Assembly: GCA_002370555.1 (NCBI GenBank)
Contig: AP014718.1
Location: forward strand, 806,001-870,000
Length of the DNA: 64,000 nucleotides
Reading direction: 5' to 3'
From: Arthrobacter sp. Hiyo4
GTDB taxonomy: Bacteria > Actinomycetota > Actinomycetes > Actinomycetales > Micrococcaceae
Positions within the stretch are counted from its first letter, which is position 1. Every line of letters begins with the position of its first letter. A program made the position numbers and the translations under genes. Under the pieces are notes generated by a model. That model was not told the origin of the DNA. It was given only the letters and a program-made list of their open reading frames with translations, and made no database searches. This document shows, piece after piece, positions 28,599 through 37,829 of this stretch.

Positions 28599-29393
28599 TC
28601 AAGAAACGGCGTCTCCGGGTTGGGCGCCCACTGTCGCCTCAGGTATACATGAGTGAGCCGGGGTGGTGAGCCTTTCGCCGGTTTCCAGCCAGGTCTTCAG
28701 GCCGGAGAGGATCATCGGCCAGCCGCCGTAGAGCTGCTCGTTGGCGCCTTCGCGGAGCTGGTCGTGGGTGACGGTGAGGTGGCAGGAATCGCCCACGGGT
28801 TCGATCTCCCAGGTGATGCGTGAGGTGCCCTCTTCCTTGACGTCCTCGCCCCACAGGGCGCGCATGGTCTGGACCAGACGGCGTGGGGGATCGACTTCGA
28901 TGTTTTCGCCTTCGCCCAGGAGCCCCCCGTCTGCCTTAGGGTTGCCCATTTCGAAGCGGCTGCCCGTGGTCCAGTCCGATTTGATGCTGTTGCCGAACTG
29001 GTACTTGCTGCGGATATCGCTGTCCGTGATGGCTTCCCAGAGCCGCTCCGGAGTGGTCTTGATGTAGATTTCGAAGATCTTTTCCATGGGACTTTCCAAT
29101 CTGGTTTTGAGGTCGCTGAGGGCAGCGGCCCATGGTTGTGCGTATTTGCTGACCCAGCGGTCGTGGACCAGGCGGATGGGCACCGGATTGAGGAAATGGA
29201 GTTTCTCCCGGCCCCGACGGCGGGTGACCACCAGACCTGCTTCCTCCAGCAGCTTGAGGTGCTTCATGACCCCGTAGCGGGTCATCTCGAAGCGGGCCTC
29301 AAGCGCGTGCAGGGTCTGCCCGTCCTCCCGGAAGAGCTCATCGAGCAGGTCCCGGCGGGTGGGGTCGGCGAGGGCCTTGAATACGGCGTCCAC
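28599..29393 (-). CDS. ArsR-family HTH fused to an SRPBCC/AHSA1 domain
   Basis: This is a fusion of about 264 residues. Residues 1-100: ArsR winged helix 'AVFKALADPTRRDLLDELF', 'TLHALEARFEMTRYGVMKHL', 'LLEEAGLVVTRRRGREKLHF'. From about residue 110: an AHSA1-like START domain opening 'MEKIFEIYIKTTPERLWEAI' and continuing 'FEMGNPKADGGLLGEGENIE', 'RLVQTMRALWGEDVKEEGTS' and 'TVTHDQLREGANEQLYGGWP'. The start is taken at GTG 29393, just before the HTH. A gapped palindrome lies 14 bases upstream. In many genomes these are adjacent genes; here one frame reads through both. Confidence 0.8.
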   Translation of the reverse strand: MDAVFKALADPTRRDLLDELFREDGQTLHALEARFEMTRYGVMKHLKLLEEAGLVVTRRRGREKLHFLNPVPIRLVHDRWVSKYAQPWAAALSDLKTRLESPMEKIFEIYIKTTPERLWEAITDSDIRSKYQFGNSIKSDWTTGSRFEMGNPKADGGLLGEGENIEVDPPRRLVQTMRALWGEDVKEEGTSRITWEIEPVGDSCHLTVTHDQLREGANEQLYGGWPMILSGLKTWLETGERLTTPAHSCIPEATVGAQPGDAVS

Positions 29394-29406
29394 GGTTTCA
29401 GAATAG

Positions 29407-29422
29407 GTGACCGAATGGTCAC
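29407..29422 (-). promoter_or_regulatory. candidate ArsR-type operator
   Basis: GTGACC-GAAT-GGTCAC is a perfect 6+4+6 inverted repeat just upstream of the ArsR-SRPBCC start. The position suits autoregulation. Confidence 0.45.
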
Positions 29423-29688
29423 ATGTAAAGGGGTTGCAGAAGCTGTTGTCACCAAGCGGCGTGAGGCGCTTAGCTCCATAGAAGTATCGTCCGACTTGAG
29501 GTGGCACTGAACCTCGCCGGGCTGACGGCAAAATACCGCCGCTCATCGCAGAGTCCCCGCCGCTCGGCGCACGACCAGTACGCTGGCTGATGATTTGCAC
29601 CATGATTACCGGAGGCGCCGGCCCATTTGGAGGTCTTTCGCCTCCAGATCGCTGGACATCGACGTCTTCGACGTGCAAGGGAGTAACT

Positions 29689-31083
29689 ATGGGCTGGCTG
29701 GACCGTGAACGAACTATTGCCCCACCGGGATTCAACCGGTGGCTCGTGCCGCCCGCGGCGCTCGCCGTGCATCTCTGCATCGGCCAGGCCTACGCCACGA
29801 GCGTCTACAAGACGGCGCTGGTCAAGCACTTTGATGCCAGCCTGACCGAAATCGGCATGATCTTCTCCATCGCCATCGTGATGCTGGGCCTGTCGGCTGC
29901 GATCATGGGCACCTGGGTGGACAAGAACGGCCCGCGCCAGGCGATGTTCACCTCGGCCATGTTCTGGGCCGGCGGCTTCCTGATCGGGTCGCTTGGCATC
30001 TTCACGAACCAGTTGTGGCTCGTCTACCTCGGCTACGGCTTCATCGGCGGCATCGGGCTGGGCATCGGCTACATCTCACCTGTATCCACCCTGATCAAGT
30101 GGTTCCCGGACCGGCCCGGCCTGGCCACCGGCATGGCCATCATGGGCTTCGGCGGCGGGGCGCTGATCGCCAGCCCGGTCTCCACTGCGCTGCTCAAGAT
30201 GTACGACCCCGCTTCCGGCGCGAAGGACTGGGTGGCCAGCGGCGATGCCGTGGGTAAGCTTTTCCTGACGCTCGGCGTTGTCTACCTTGCGTACATGCTC
30301 TTCGGCGCCTTCACCATCAAGGTTCCCGCAGCGGGCTGGGTTCCTGCGGGGTTTGACCCGGCCAAGGTCAAGGCCGCCAGGCTCGTCACCAGGGAGAACG
30401 TCTCGGCAAAGAACGCGATTAAGACCAGGCAGTTCTGGCTGGTCTGGATTGTCCTGTTCTGCAACGTCACAGCGGGCATCGGCATCCTGGAGCAGGCGGC
30501 GCCGATGATCCAGGACTTCTTCCGGCAGTCCGACGGCGTGTCCCTGGTCAGTGCCGCCGTCGCCGCGGGCTTCGTCGGGCTGCTCTCCATCGGCAACATG
30601 GCCGGGCGCTTCGCCTGGTCCGCCACCTCGGATGTCACCGGCCGCAAGCGCATCTACATGGTGTACCTCGGCGCCGGCGCCGTCCTCTACACGGTGCTGG
30701 CGCTAGCCGGTTCCACCACCACTGTCCTCTACGTGGCGCTCGCGTTCGTGATCATTTCCTTCTACGGCGGCGGCTTCGCCACCGTTCCGGCCTACCTGCG
30801 GGACCTCTTCGGGACCTTCCAGGTGGGCGCCATCCACGGCCGGCTGCTGACGGCCTGGTCCGCCGCCGGAGTGGCCGGTCCGCTGATCGTGAACGCGTTC
30901 CTGGATGCGCAGGGCAAACCCGGCCAGCTGGACGCCGCTTCCTACCAGCCGGCACTGCTGACCATGGTGGCGCTGCTGGTGGTCGGTTTCCTGGCCAACC
31001 TGATGGTCAAGCCGGTGGACGCACGATTCCACGAACCCCGCCCCGACCGCGGACGGGTACACGAACCTGCCATGGAGGCCTGA
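29689..31083 (+). CDS. OFA-type MFS antiporter (oxalate/formate family)
   Basis: This intact 464-residue protein has 12 predicted TM helices. ATG at 29689 follows AAGGGAG. It starts MGWLDRERTIAPPGFNRWLV and shows MFS/OFA features: 'GTWVDKNGPRQAMFTSAMFW' (loop 2-3 DxxGPR), 'GFIGGIGLGIGYISPVSTLI' (OFA helix with PV), 'KWFPDRPGLATGMAIMGFGG' and 'TSDVTGRKRIYMVYLGAGAV'. The substrate is a small carboxylate by family, not proven. A stop-adjacent small gene follows immediately. Confidence 0.9.
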   Translation: MGWLDRERTIAPPGFNRWLVPPAALAVHLCIGQAYATSVYKTALVKHFDASLTEIGMIFSIAIVMLGLSAAIMGTWVDKNGPRQAMFTSAMFWAGGFLIGSLGIFTNQLWLVYLGYGFIGGIGLGIGYISPVSTLIKWFPDRPGLATGMAIMGFGGGALIASPVSTALLKMYDPASGAKDWVASGDAVGKLFLTLGVVYLAYMLFGAFTIKVPAAGWVPAGFDPAKVKAARLVTRENVSAKNAIKTRQFWLVWIVLFCNVTAGIGILEQAAPMIQDFFRQSDGVSLVSAAVAAGFVGLLSIGNMAGRFAWSATSDVTGRKRIYMVYLGAGAVLYTVLALAGSTTTVLYVALAFVIISFYGGGFATVPAYLRDLFGTFQVGAIHGRLLTAWSAAGVAGPLIVNAFLDAQGKPGQLDAASYQPALLTMVALLVVGFLANLMVKPVDARFHEPRPDRGRVHEPAMEA

Positions 31084-31084
31084 G

Positions 31085-31228
31085 ATGAGCACCGCACACA
31101 CTCCCGGCGCGCAGGCGCCCGCCAAAATATCCGTCGGCAAACTCGCCATCGCCTGGGCGCTGGTGGGCATCCCGCTGGCCTTTGGGATCTACCAGACCCT
31201 GACCCGGGTGGCTGCGCTCTTCGGGTGA
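31085..31228 (+). CDS. MFS transporter small subunit (47 residues)
   Basis: This complete short frame starts one base after the OFA stop: M-S-T-A-H-T-P, 'KISVGKLAIAWALVGIPLA', 'FGIYQTLTRVAALFG'. It has a short cytosolic N-terminus and one TM helix. Such single-helix proteins are consistently encoded directly after OFA antiporters in actinobacteria and are named MFS transporter small subunit. A hairpin follows seven bases after the stop, closing a two-gene operon. Confidence 0.82.
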   Translation: MSTAHTPGAQAPAKISVGKLAIAWALVGIPLAFGIYQTLTRVAALFG

Positions 31229-31234
31229 GGAATG

Positions 31235-31276
31235 GCGCCAACCCTGCCCGCGCGGGCCGCGGCGTGGGGTTGGCGC
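31235..31276 (+). terminator. hairpin terminator after the OFA operon
   Basis: GCGCCAACCC and GGGTTGGCGC form a perfect 10-bp stem around a GC-rich 22-base loop that can itself pair (CCCGCGCGGG). It begins seven bases after the small-subunit stop. Confidence 0.65.
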
Positions 31277-31416
31277 AGGAGTCCTTAAGAATTTCCCCAA
31301 TTCCACCAAAACGCGCGTTTGCGGTTCACGGCGGGCCATAGGCTCTTCCTCGGCGCCAAACACGGCCATGATGCCTGTGTGCCGGAACCAATCGTGCACA
31401 CACCCTGGGGAACCGC

Positions 31417-31729
31417 ATGTCGATCAACACGTCCTGGCCTGAAACGATGCCTGCCTGCGGCACCCGCCCGGCGGCCGCCGTCGTCCTTGCCCTGTTCACC
31501 GGGGTGCCCCGGCAGCCGCAAACACCCTGGACAGCACCGCAACACAGGTGGCCGAGCCTTCGGCTGCAGTAGAGGCAGCCGGCATCCCGGCGGGCCCGTA
31601 CACGGGCACCACCATCAACTTCGTCCGAGGGACGCCATACCCTGCCATATTGACGGCGAAGTGGTCTATGTCCAAGCGGGGACGCATGTCCTGGTGCAAA
31701 GCGCCAAGGGCGCCCTTGCCACCATCTGA
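31417..31729 (+). CDS. small secreted protein (two frameshifts)
   Basis: Starts MSINTSWPETMPACGTRPAA with a hydrophobic segment 'AAAVVLALFTG' and, after one missing G near 31501, 'AANTLDSTATQVAEPSAAVE' and 'GIPAGPYTGTTINFVRGT'. After a second shift near 31635 it ends 'CHIDGEVVYVQAGTHVLVQS' and KGALATI. This suggests an exported protein of about 103 residues. No family is recognised. Confidence 0.45.
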
Positions 31730-31745
31730 TGGATCATGGCGGGCG

Positions 31746-31970
31746 TTAAGGCAGCGCCGGACCGCCGAATGACGGACGCCGGCCGGACCGGTAGGCGGAG
31801 TCGATGACGGGTTTGAGTTCGTCGAGCACAGTCTTGTTCCCCGGGAGAACGACGTGGGCCAGGAATTCGGATTCAAGGGTGGCGATGCCTGCGGCCGCCG
31901 CTGCGAGTTTGGCATCGATGGCCAGGGCCAGGGCCAGGGCACGCCACGCCTCAGGGCAGACCCTCAACAA
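31746..31970 (-). CDS. hypothetical protein, probably N-terminally incomplete
   Basis: The 74-residue frame contains 'WRALALALAIDAKLAAAAAG' and 'IATLESEFLAHVVLPGNKTV', ending 'SAYRSGRRPSFGGPALP'. It resembles a widespread actinobacterial family of short proteins ('RALALAIKAKLE … FLAHIVMPDGRTV') that has no known function. Family members usually have about 40 more N-terminal residues, lost or shifted here. Confidence 0.5.
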   Translation of the reverse strand: MLRVCPEAWRALALALAIDAKLAAAAAGIATLESEFLAHVVLPGNKTVLDELKPVIDSAYRSGRRPSFGGPALP

Positions 31971-32301
31971 TGCCTATGACGCAGCCCTCGCGGAATTCCG
32001 CGCGAAGAACGGCCTCGACGCGCGGGGGCTCTCCAGGACGCCCGCCGGCTGGCAGAACTCCGGCAACAAAGCCGATTTTGTTCCCGTGCATCCCCGCATG
32101 GGGAGTAACCCGCGCCCGTCGCCCAGCGGGCCGCGGGCACCGTTCACCGCGGACCCAAGAATTAGGTATCCCGGCATCTTGACTGCCTTCGGCCGGAGGA
32201 ATAGCGTCGGCGTTAACGGGGTAATACCCCCGTTTTTCACGGAATGAGGCGCCGGTCCGGGCCACCTCTGCACGGCGATGGCGCCAGGTGAGGAGGATTC
32301 T
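31971..32301 (+). other. weak or remnant coding sequence
   Basis: A plus-strand piece 'LNNAYDAALAEFRAKNGLDA' looks protein-like but has no recognised family or clean start and soon degenerates. The last bases, GTGAGGAGGATTCT, form the ribosome-binding site of the gene at 32302. Confidence 0.3.
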
Positions 32302-32986
32302 GTGTCTTGGGAAATGTCGGGAACATATGTGGGCAACTGCACGTGCCAGCTGGTCTGCCCGTGCCCCGTGGACGGCGTGCCCACCGGGCCGGGAAGCGAG
32401 TGCCGCGGCCTTAACGTCTTCCATATCGCGAAGGGGAACCTTGATGGCACGGACCTGTCCGGCGTCGACTTCGCCTTCGCCAACTGGTTCCCCACGCATC
32501 TGTCGGCGGGCGGCTGGAAGGTGGGCGCCGTGGTCGACGATTCCGCATCCGATGCCCAGGCTAACGCCCTGGAAACCATTCTGCGCGGCCGGGTAGGGGT
32601 CCTTTCGCCGACTTTGCCGGCTATACGGTGAGTGGCTGGGCGTGGAACGCGCCACAGTCACGTTCACGGACGGCGAGCGGCCCTCTGGTTCAGTCTCGGA
32701 CAAGGCCCAGTTCACGTTCGAGCCGCTGCCCGGACCCGACGGCGGCGTGACCACAGTGAAGAACGCGATGTACGGCTTTGCGCCCGAATTCCAGATCGGA
32801 AAGGGGCCGGGGCACACGGCACTGTTCGGGCTCGACTTCGACGGCGTCTACGGCGAAACGTCCGACTTCACGTTCGCCAGTGAGATGGCGGAGGGCGCCC
32901 CCAAGGGCCGGGCTGAACGGCCGGCCGGTGGAACGCAGGAGCAGGAGCAGGACCGGCCAGGCGGTGGCACACGCCTCCCGGGTTGA
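32302..32986 (+). CDS. DUF1326 protein (frameshifted)
   Basis: GTG at 32302 is chosen over ATG 32278 because GAGGAGG sits at the right spacing. The protein opens MSWEMSGTYVGNCTCQLVCP, continuing CPVDG, the DUF1326 Cys signature. It continues 'LDGTDLSGVDFAFANWFPTH' and, after a break between about 32600 and 32640, 'RATVTFTDGERPSGSVSDK' and 'YGFAPEFQIGKGPGHTALFG'. The length of about 228 residues is typical. It overlaps the DUF2182 gene; the two are known to travel together, and the Cys cluster suggests metal binding. Confidence 0.8.
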
Positions 32987-33730
32987 TCCGCGGGAGGCCG
33001 CCCTCGTGGCGGTCCTGCTCTTCCTCGCCGCTGCCAGTTGGGTGTTGACGTCCACGCAGCTGACCGGGATGGACATGGGCGCCTGGACCGCCCCGGGGCC
33101 GGTGGGCTTCTTCACCGTGACATGGGTGGTGATGCTCGCAGCCATGATGTTCCCGTCCGTGGCGCCGATGGTGGTGGCGTACCACCGGATCCAGCGGCAC
33201 CGGCGCCAGGCTGGACGGTACGCACCGGCAGGGTCCACTGCCGTCTTCGTGGCCGGCTATCTGGCATCATGGACGGTCTTCGGCCTGGCGGCCTATGCGC
33301 TCTATGCGTGGGTGGCAGCGGTGGCGCCGGGAATTTTTGCTCCGGATACAAACGGCCGCTACGTCGCCGCGGGAGTCATAGCCATGGCTGCCGTCTATCA
33401 GCTCACCCCGGCCAAAAACGTCAGCCTGATGAAATGCCGGTCCCCGATGGACTTCATCCTGCACCGGATGCGGCCGGGTTACGCGGGGCCCTTCGGATGG
33501 GCGTGGAGCACGGCGCCTGGTGCGTGGCGTGCTGCTGGGCCCTGATGACGGCGCTGTTCGCGCTCGGCGTGATGAGCGTCGGCTGGATGGCCCTGATCGG
33601 GGCCTTCATCGCCGGGGAGAAGATGCTTCCGTGGAAACGGCTCGCCAACCGCGCCGTTGCGGTGGCGCTGGCTGCCGTTGCACTCGGTGTGGCACTTGCT
33701 CCCGCGGCTACAACCGGTATGGGAATGTAG
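32964..33730 (+). CDS. DUF2182 membrane protein (one frameshift)
   Basis: This is an integral membrane protein of about 255 residues, starting V-A-H-A-S-R-V-D-P-R-E at GTG 32964. It has the DUF2182 hallmarks 'TGMDMGAWTAPGPVGFFTVT' and 'WVVMLAAMMFPSVAPMVVAY', 'VAGYLASWTVFGLAAYALY', 'YQLTPAKNVSLMKCRSPMDF' and, after a shift near 33495, 'HGAWCVACCWALMTALFALG'. These conserved Met, His and Cys residues suggest metal handling. Its start overlaps the DUF1326 gene. Confidence 0.8.
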
Positions 33731-33742
33731 AAGGGAAAGGGC

Positions 33743-34063
33743 ATGCCGAAGTATCTGTTTGAAGCGACGTATGTGGGTGCGGGAATCAAGGGGCTTATGC
33801 AGGAAGGCGGCACGAAGCGGCGTGAGGCGCTGACGGAGGCCCTCAAGTCCATAGGCGGCTCGCTGGAGAGCTTCTACTACGCTTTTGGCTACTACGACGT
33901 CCTGGGCGTTTTCGAAGCCCCGGACGATGCAAGTGCTGCCGCATTGTCACTGATAGTCAATTCCACGGGGAGCGTCAACGTCCGCCTGAAGCCCCTCCTG
34001 ACTGTGGAAGACATCGACGAAGCGGCCAAGAAGACGCCGTCCTACCGGGCTCCGGGACAGTAG
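33743..34063 (+). CDS. GYD-domain protein
   Basis: This is an intact 106-residue protein with start MPKYLFEATYVGAGIKGLMQ after GAAGGGAAAGGG. It has 'GGTKRREALTEALKSIGGSL' and 'FYYAFGYYDVLGVFEAPDDA', the F-G-x-Y-D motif that names the GYD family, then 'NVRLKPLLTVEDIDEAAKK'. It adopts a ferredoxin-like dimeric fold by family; the role is unknown. It lies 12 bases after DUF2182 in the same operon and is followed by a strong terminator. Confidence 0.88.
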   Translation: MPKYLFEATYVGAGIKGLMQEGGTKRREALTEALKSIGGSLESFYYAFGYYDVLGVFEAPDDASAAALSLIVNSTGSVNVRLKPLLTVEDIDEAAKKTPSYRAPGQ

Positions 34064-34084
34064 GGGAGGCCGGCATCGTGCCCA

Positions 34085-34118
34085 GGCGCCGCCGTCGTCC
34101 ATTTACGACGGCGGCGCC
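34085..34118 (+). terminator. hairpin terminator
   Basis: A perfect 14-bp stem GGCGCCGCCGTCGT / ACGACGGCGGCGCC with loop CCATTT closes the DUF1326-DUF2182-GYD unit. Confidence 0.8.
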
Positions 34119-34263
34119 GGGCCTTGGCGAGGCCCTTGGCTTTGGCCTACCCCCACCTGCCTGGCGGGCAGGCGCCTGTAGCGGCCTGGCAGCAGGCCGT
34201 TGAATATGCCTTTCACCGGACCGGCATGAGACTCGTCCGGGCATTTCAAGGAGGAGGTGCGTG

Positions 34264-34695
34264 ATGTCACGCGCTGAAGTAGAGCAAATAGACGACCGCG
34301 GAATGGCGGCCTGGGACCAGCACGACACGGCGGCGTTCGCCGACCTGCTGGCCGATGATTTCACCTTTTCGGATGTGATGGTCCCCGAGCCTTTCCGCAC
34401 GCGCGATGAGGTCCGGACCTATATGGACTCATGGTTCACGGCGTTCCCGGACATGCACATCACGACCACAAGGAGGGTGGTCACCGATGACGAGGTTGCA
34501 GGAGAAGTGGAGTTCACCGGCACAAACACCGGTCCGCTTCGCATGGGAGGCCGGGAGATTCCGGCCACGGGCAAATCGGTGGTCGGAACTGGCGCGTATT
34601 TCGCGTCGGTCAGGGACGGAAAAATCGCCTCGTTCCGGGCCCACCCGGACGTTGCATCAATGATGGGGCAGCTGGGGTTGATGCCCGGGATGTAA
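34264..34695 (+). CDS. SnoaL-like / ester cyclase family protein
   Basis: This intact 143-residue NTF2-fold protein starts MSRAEVEQIDDRGMAAWDQH at ATG 34264 after AAGGAGGAGG. Characteristic pieces are 'DTAAFADLLADDFTFSDVMV', 'MDSWFTAFPDMHITTTRRVV', 'VEFTGTNTGPLRMGGREIPA' and 'FASVRDGKIASFRAHPDVA'. The family includes polyketide cyclases and many proteins of unknown role. It appears monocistronic. Confidence 0.85.
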   Translation: MSRAEVEQIDDRGMAAWDQHDTAAFADLLADDFTFSDVMVPEPFRTRDEVRTYMDSWFTAFPDMHITTTRRVVTDDEVAGEVEFTGTNTGPLRMGGREIPATGKSVVGTGAYFASVRDGKIASFRAHPDVASMMGQLGLMPGM

Positions 34696-34799
34696 CGCTG
34701 GATCATTGTCCGTTCGCCCGGCGTACTCCCCGTGGTCACCTTGGCGGCATAGGTTGAACGCACCGTTGTTCGTCCGCCTCGTCGCTGCCAAGGAGTCCC

Positions 34800-36034
34800 G
34801 TGTCCACTAGACGCCCCCTCACCGCCGCTGTCATCGCTGCCGTCCTCGGCAGCCTCGCCGTTGGGACCGCCGGGACTCCGGCCGCCGCCGAGCCCTCAAA
34901 GGACCATTCGGTGGACCTGCGGGTGGCCACCTACAACCTGTCGCTGAACCGGGCAAGCGCTGGTGAGCTCGAGGCGGACCTGAGCACTCCGGACGACCCG
35001 CAGGCACGCACCGTGGCAGAGGTCATCCAGCGTACGAACCCGGACGTCATCCTGCTGAACGAGTTCGACTACGTGCCCAACATGCGGGCCGCCGATCTGT
35101 TCCGCGACAACTACCTGGCGGTAGGCCAGGGCGGGGCTGATCCCGTTGACTACCCCTACGCCTACGTGGCGCCGTCGAACACCGGGGTCCCGAGCGGGTT
35201 CGACCTCAACAACAACGGCGGGGTCGGCGGCGGCGACGACGCCTTCGGCTTCGGCGCGTTCGAGGGCCAGTACGGCATGGCCATCCTGTCGAAGTACCCC
35301 ATCGACACGGAAAACGTGAGGACGTTCCGGAACTTCCTGTGGAAGGACATGCCGGGGGCGCTCCTGCCGGACAACCCGGCGACGCCCGAACCTGCCGACT
35401 GGTATTCGCCGGAGGAACTCGGGGTGGTGCGCCTGTCGAGCAAGTCGCACTGGGATGTTCCGGTGAACGTGGGCGGCGAAACGGTGCACGTGCTTGCCTC
35501 GCACCCCACACCGCCAACCTTTGACGGCCCCGAGGACCGGAACGGCCGCCGTAACCACGACGAGATCCGGTTCTGGGCTGACTACGTCACCCCGGGCAAA
35601 TCGGCATACATCGTGGATGATGAGGGCGGGAAGCGGGGGCTCCTGCCGAACGAACCGTTCGTCATCGTCGGCGACCAGAACGCGGACCCGCTCGACGGCG
35701 ACTCCGTGGACGCAGCGATCAGCCAGCTCCTGGAGTCAAAGCAGGTCACTGATCCGCTGCCGGCCTCCGCTGGTGCCGTGGAAGCGGCGGCCCTGCAGGG
35801 CGGGCCAACGCCACCCATGAAGGCGACCCCCGCTACGACACCGCCGACTTCGCGGACAAGGCGCCGGGAAACCTGCGGGCGGACTACGTGCTGCCCTCAC
35901 GCAGGACCCGGGTGCTCGATTCCGGGGTGTTCTGGCCCACCCAGGCCGACCCGCTCTCGCGGCTGACGGGCACCTACCCGTTCCCGAGCAGCGACCACCG
36001 CCTGGTGTGGGTGGACCTGCAGGTGCGCGGCTGA
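34800..36034 (+). CDS. secreted endonuclease/exonuclease/phosphatase family protein (one frameshift)
   Basis: This protein of about 410 residues starts at GTG 34800 after CAAGGAG. Signal peptide 'STRRPLTAAVIAAVLGSLAV' ends near TAGTPAAAEP. EEP-fold motifs: 'LRVATYNLSLNRA', 'NPDVILLNEFDYV' (metal-binding Glu), 'FVIVGDQNADPLDGD' (GDxN) and, after a missing base near 35808, 'RADYVLPSRRTRVLDSGVFW' and 'PFPSSDHRLVWVDLQ' (SDH catalytic His). It is an exported phosphodiesterase or nuclease-like enzyme of unknown substrate. Confidence 0.82.
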
Positions 36035-36040
36035 GGACTC

Positions 36041-37731
36041 CTAGGTTCCCCCGCCCTCCCGCTGGAACGCCCGGACGGCTTCGCTCACGGTGGGGTAGAA
36101 GTGTTCGGGCGAGAAGCGGGCGGCCATGCCGTACTGCAGCAACCTGTCCTTGACCGGACCTTTGAGCTCGGCGAACACCAGGTCCACGCCGTGCCGTTCC
36201 AGCCATTCGTCCAGCTGCACCAGCTCGTCCAGTGCCGTGGTGTCGATTCCCGTGACGGGCTCTGCCGCCAGCACCACGCGTTCGGTGCCCGGCGGCGCCT
36301 GGTCCAGCTTGTTGCGGACGAAGGATCCCAGCAGTGACCCGTTGCCGAAGAACAGCGGTGCGTCGAAGCGCAGGATCAGCAGGCCGGGGACGCGTTCGCC
36401 GTCCGGATGGCGGCTCACGTCGTGGTATCCCGGCACCCCGGGGACGTCCACCAGTTCGGCACGGTAGGGGTCCCAGGCCCGCCGCAGGAAGTCCAGGATT
36501 GCCAGGCCCACGGCGACGGCGATGCCCGGGAGGACCCCAGGATGGTGATCCCCAGGAACGCCGCGAGCATCACCAGGGATTCACTGCGGCTCATGCCGAT
36601 CAGCCGCCGCACACCGGCGGGGTCGGCTATTGCCGCGGCTGCCGCGATGACAATGGCGGCCAGGGTGGTGGCGGGCAGGAACTCGGTGACGCCGGGGGCG
36701 GCGAGCATGAAGCCGAGCACCAGGACGGCACCTGCCACGCCCGTGAGCTGGGATTTCGCGCCGGCCTCCACGGCCACCGGCGTGCGGGACGTGCTGGCCG
36801 AGATCGGGAACCCGCCCAGCAGCCCGCTGGCCGCGTTTGCCGCACCCAGGGCTGCCATTTCATGGTTGCCTGACACCTTCTCGTCCTCAGCCGTGGCGAG
36901 GGACTGGGACAGGGTTCCGGTATCAACGAAGACGATCAGGGCGATGGCGGCGGCGGCGGCAGCAGTGCCAGGACGTCGGCCCAGCCGATTCCGCCGAGAG
37001 CCGGTGCGGGGAGCCCCTGCGGGAGGGCTCCGGTGACTTTGATGCGGTCCTGGAGTCCCAGCACGGCCACGGCGAGGCAGGAGACCACCACAGCGATGAG
37101 CACGTCCGGTACCTTCCATCTCAGCCGGCGGGGCACCCAGATGAGCGCCAGCGAGGCCAGGCCAAGCAGCAGTGCCGTCATGTTGGTTTCGCCGGCAAGC
37201 ACCTTCGGCACAGCAGCAAGCAGTTTTTCCCAGGGTGTGCCGCCCTCCACGGAAATCCCCAGGATGGTGGGAAGCTGGGACACCGCCACCAGCAGGGCGA
37301 TGCCGTTGAGGTAGCCCAGCCGGATGGGCTTGGACAGCAGACCGGTGATGATTCCCAGCCGCAGGGCGGAACCGCACAGCAGTATGATGCCGATCAGGAT
37401 GGCCAGGAGTCCCGCCAGGGCCACGGATTTCTGTTCGTTGTCCGCAGCCAGGGAACCAGGGCCGCAACGATCATCGGGACGAGGGCGGAGTCCGGCCCGA
37501 GCACCAGCACCCGCGACGGCCCCACTGCCGCGTACACAACCAGGGGCACTACCGTCGCGTAGAGACCTGTCACCGGCGGAAGGCCGGAGGCCTGGGCGTA
37601 CGCCATGCCCGCGGGACCAGGATCGCGAAGAGCGCTGCGCCCGCCACCAGGTCGTGGCGCAGCCACTCGATTTTGTAGCCGCGCGGGGCTGGCGGGAGCC
37701 ACCATGCTGGGGTCTTTACGGAGCGGCTCAT
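36041..37731 (-). CDS. SulP-family anion permease with STAS domain (several frameshifts)
   Basis: This protein is about 565 residues, starting [20 protein letters not shown]. The SulP membrane part shows '[20 protein letters not shown]' (SLC26 signature), '[14 protein letters not shown]', '[19 protein letters not shown]', '[20 protein letters not shown]' and '[20 protein letters not shown]'. The cytosolic STAS domain follows from '[19 protein letters not shown]' to '[17 protein letters not shown]'. Breaks lie near 37610, 37450, 36965 and 36530. By family it transports sulfate, bicarbonate or dicarboxylates. It ends seven bases from the convergent EEP gene. Confidence 0.85.
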
Positions 37732-37829
37732 CTTCAGATCATGGCCCAACACTGCCCCTGCCCGCCATGCATAGTTGGGCTTCGTGTGGAAGCGTACGAC
37801 GGCGGCGCCTGGGTTCCAGCCGAAGGAAC

